Shown here one piece after another: positions 5,585-6,224 of a stretch of 6,224 nucleotides of DNA. The stretch is from Candidatus Latescibacterota bacterium (GTDB taxonomy: Bacteria > JAAXHH01 > JABIQT01), in contig JABIQT010000607.1 in NCBI GenBank assembly GCA_018667995.1, positions 1 through 6,224 of the forward strand. Direction: 5' to 3'. The number at the start of each line of letters is the position of its first letter. Positions within the stretch are counted from its first letter, which is position 1. Both the position numbers and the translations under genes were made by a program. The notes under the pieces were generated by a model. That model was not told the origin of the DNA and did no database searches. It saw only the letters and a program-made list of their open reading frames with translations.

Positions 5585-5615
5585 TTGACACGATGTGGGG
5601 AGGTTGTTACTTTTG
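5585..5615 (+). promoter_or_regulatory. Candidate promoter of tpx, Bacteroidota type
   Basis: TTGACA (5585-5590) is followed 17 bp later by TACTTTTG (5608-5615). Read as TTG-N20-TAnnTTTG, it fits the promoter consensus described for Flavobacterium and Bacteroides. The transcript would begin near 5620 and leave about 55 nt of leader containing the tpx ribosome binding site. It lies in the 101-bp gap after the aminotransferase stop codon, so tpx probably has its own transcript. It is a motif match, not proof. Confidence 0.45.
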
Positions 5616-5674
5616 CGTGGCTAATAAATGACCAACGGTCGACTCAAATTTTGGTGTATAATAGGAGATTATAG

Positions 5675-6193
5675 ATGGCTGAAGAGCGACAAGGTGGGAC
5701 GACATTTCTGGGCAACCCACTAACATTAGTAGGTAAAGAACTATTAGTAGGAGACAAAGCACCGGCATTCAACGTACTGAACGGGGCTCTGGAGTCCACG
5801 ACACTGGACGATTTTCAGGGCAAGGTAAAGGTGATCTGCACGGTGCCTTCGCTGGACACGCCTACTTGTGATACTGAGATCAGACGCTTCAATCAGGAGG
5901 CTTCATCTCTCGGTGCGAACGTGGCCGTCCTGACGTTGAGCCTTGATCTGCCATTCGCGCAGGGTCGTTGGTGTGGTGCGGCTGGCGTCGAGGATGTTAC
6001 GCCGCTTTCGGATCACAGGGACGCGTCATTTGGTGAAGCCTATGGAACGCTTGTAAAGGAACTCCGTTTGCTGAGTCGTGCGGTATTCGTGGTAGATTCG
6101 CAAAATGAAATAACATACGCCGAATACGTCTCCGAGATCGCTGATGAGCCTGATTATGCATCAGCCTTGGCAGCAGCGAAGTCCGCCAGTTGA
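5675..6193 (+). CDS. tpx: Thiol peroxidase Tpx (atypical 2-Cys peroxiredoxin)
   Basis: 172-aa enzyme that reduces hydrogen peroxide and organic hydroperoxides, normally recycled by thioredoxin. The active site is PSLDTPTCDTE (58-68) with the peroxidatic cysteine C65. The resolving cysteine is C100 in AQGRWCGAAG, the usual Tpx position on helix 3, and the conserved arginine is R135 in SRAVFVVD. The N-terminal FLGNPLTLVG and GDKAPAF segments are also typical, and the length is normal for the family. An additional cysteine, C55, precedes the active site (VICTVPSLD). The start is supported by AGGAG 7 nt upstream. It lies near the glutaredoxin and thioredoxin-fold genes but on the opposite strand, so a shared redox role is inferred from proximity only. 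Confidence 0.97.
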   Translation: MAEERQGGTTFLGNPLTLVGKELLVGDKAPAFNVLNGALESTTLDDFQGKVKVICTVPSLDTPTCDTEIRRFNQEASSLGANVAVLTLSLDLPFAQGRWCGAAGVEDVTPLSDHRDASFGEAYGTLVKELRLLSRAVFVVDSQNEITYAEYVSEIADEPDYASALAAAKSAS

Positions 6194-6224
6194 TACTTTT
6201 ATTTTGATCGTGTAGCAACGCCGC

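Noticed and set aside
5657-5662. Perfect TATAAT directly upstream of tpx
   Set aside because: There is no -35 match at 16-18 bp. A transcript starting about 7 bp downstream would begin after the AGGAG ribosome binding site, so it is unlikely to be the tpx promoter.

Overview
This 6.2 kb chromosomal window carries ordinary bacterial genes centred on stress and redox handling. There is no sign of phage, IS element, CRISPR array, tRNA or rRNA. The sigma factor (280 aa, no long N-terminal region 1.1, with the core signature KANLRFVVSVAKQYQNQGLS) looks like the short primary-type RpoD/SigA of the Bacteroidota and relatives. One promoter-like element fits the Bacteroidota TTG-N20-TAnnTTTG pattern. 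Unlike Bacteroides and Flavobacteria, most genes here have clear Shine-Dalgarno (SD) sequences, so a Rhodothermota/Balneolota-like member of the FCB group is my best guess. This is inference only.

Layout: (1) 1-633, minus strand: hsp20 followed by the start of dnaK, with a perfect 11-bp hairpin between them. (2) 634-1127: a 494-bp divergent regulatory region with a perfect TGTGA-N6-TCACA (CRP-type) palindrome, a second palindrome, a TTGTCAAA/TTGACA repeat cluster next to the sigma gene, and a near-perfect SD sequence with no obvious gene. (3) 1128-1970, plus strand: a sigma-70 family factor with recognisable regions 1.2, 2 and 4 but an unrecognisable region-3 helix-turn-helix. It is followed by an intrinsic terminator. 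(4) 2365-3171, plus strand: a LOG-family protein ending in a compact terminator. (5) 3207-4039, minus strand: a two-gene operon, a glutaredoxin-like protein then an exported thioredoxin-fold protein, joined by an ATGA overlap. (6) 4245-5573, plus strand: a PLP enzyme related to glutamate-1-semialdehyde aminomutase but probably not HemL. (7) 5675-6193, plus strand: thiol peroxidase Tpx.

Functionally, one half pairs protein-folding chaperones (Hsp20, DnaK) with a divergently encoded sigma factor. The other half combines two thiol-disulfide proteins with a peroxidase that needs reduced thiols. I found no clearly new multi-gene system. The most interesting points are the altered sigma region 3, the structured divergent region between the sigma gene and hsp20, and the orphan SD upstream of hsp20.
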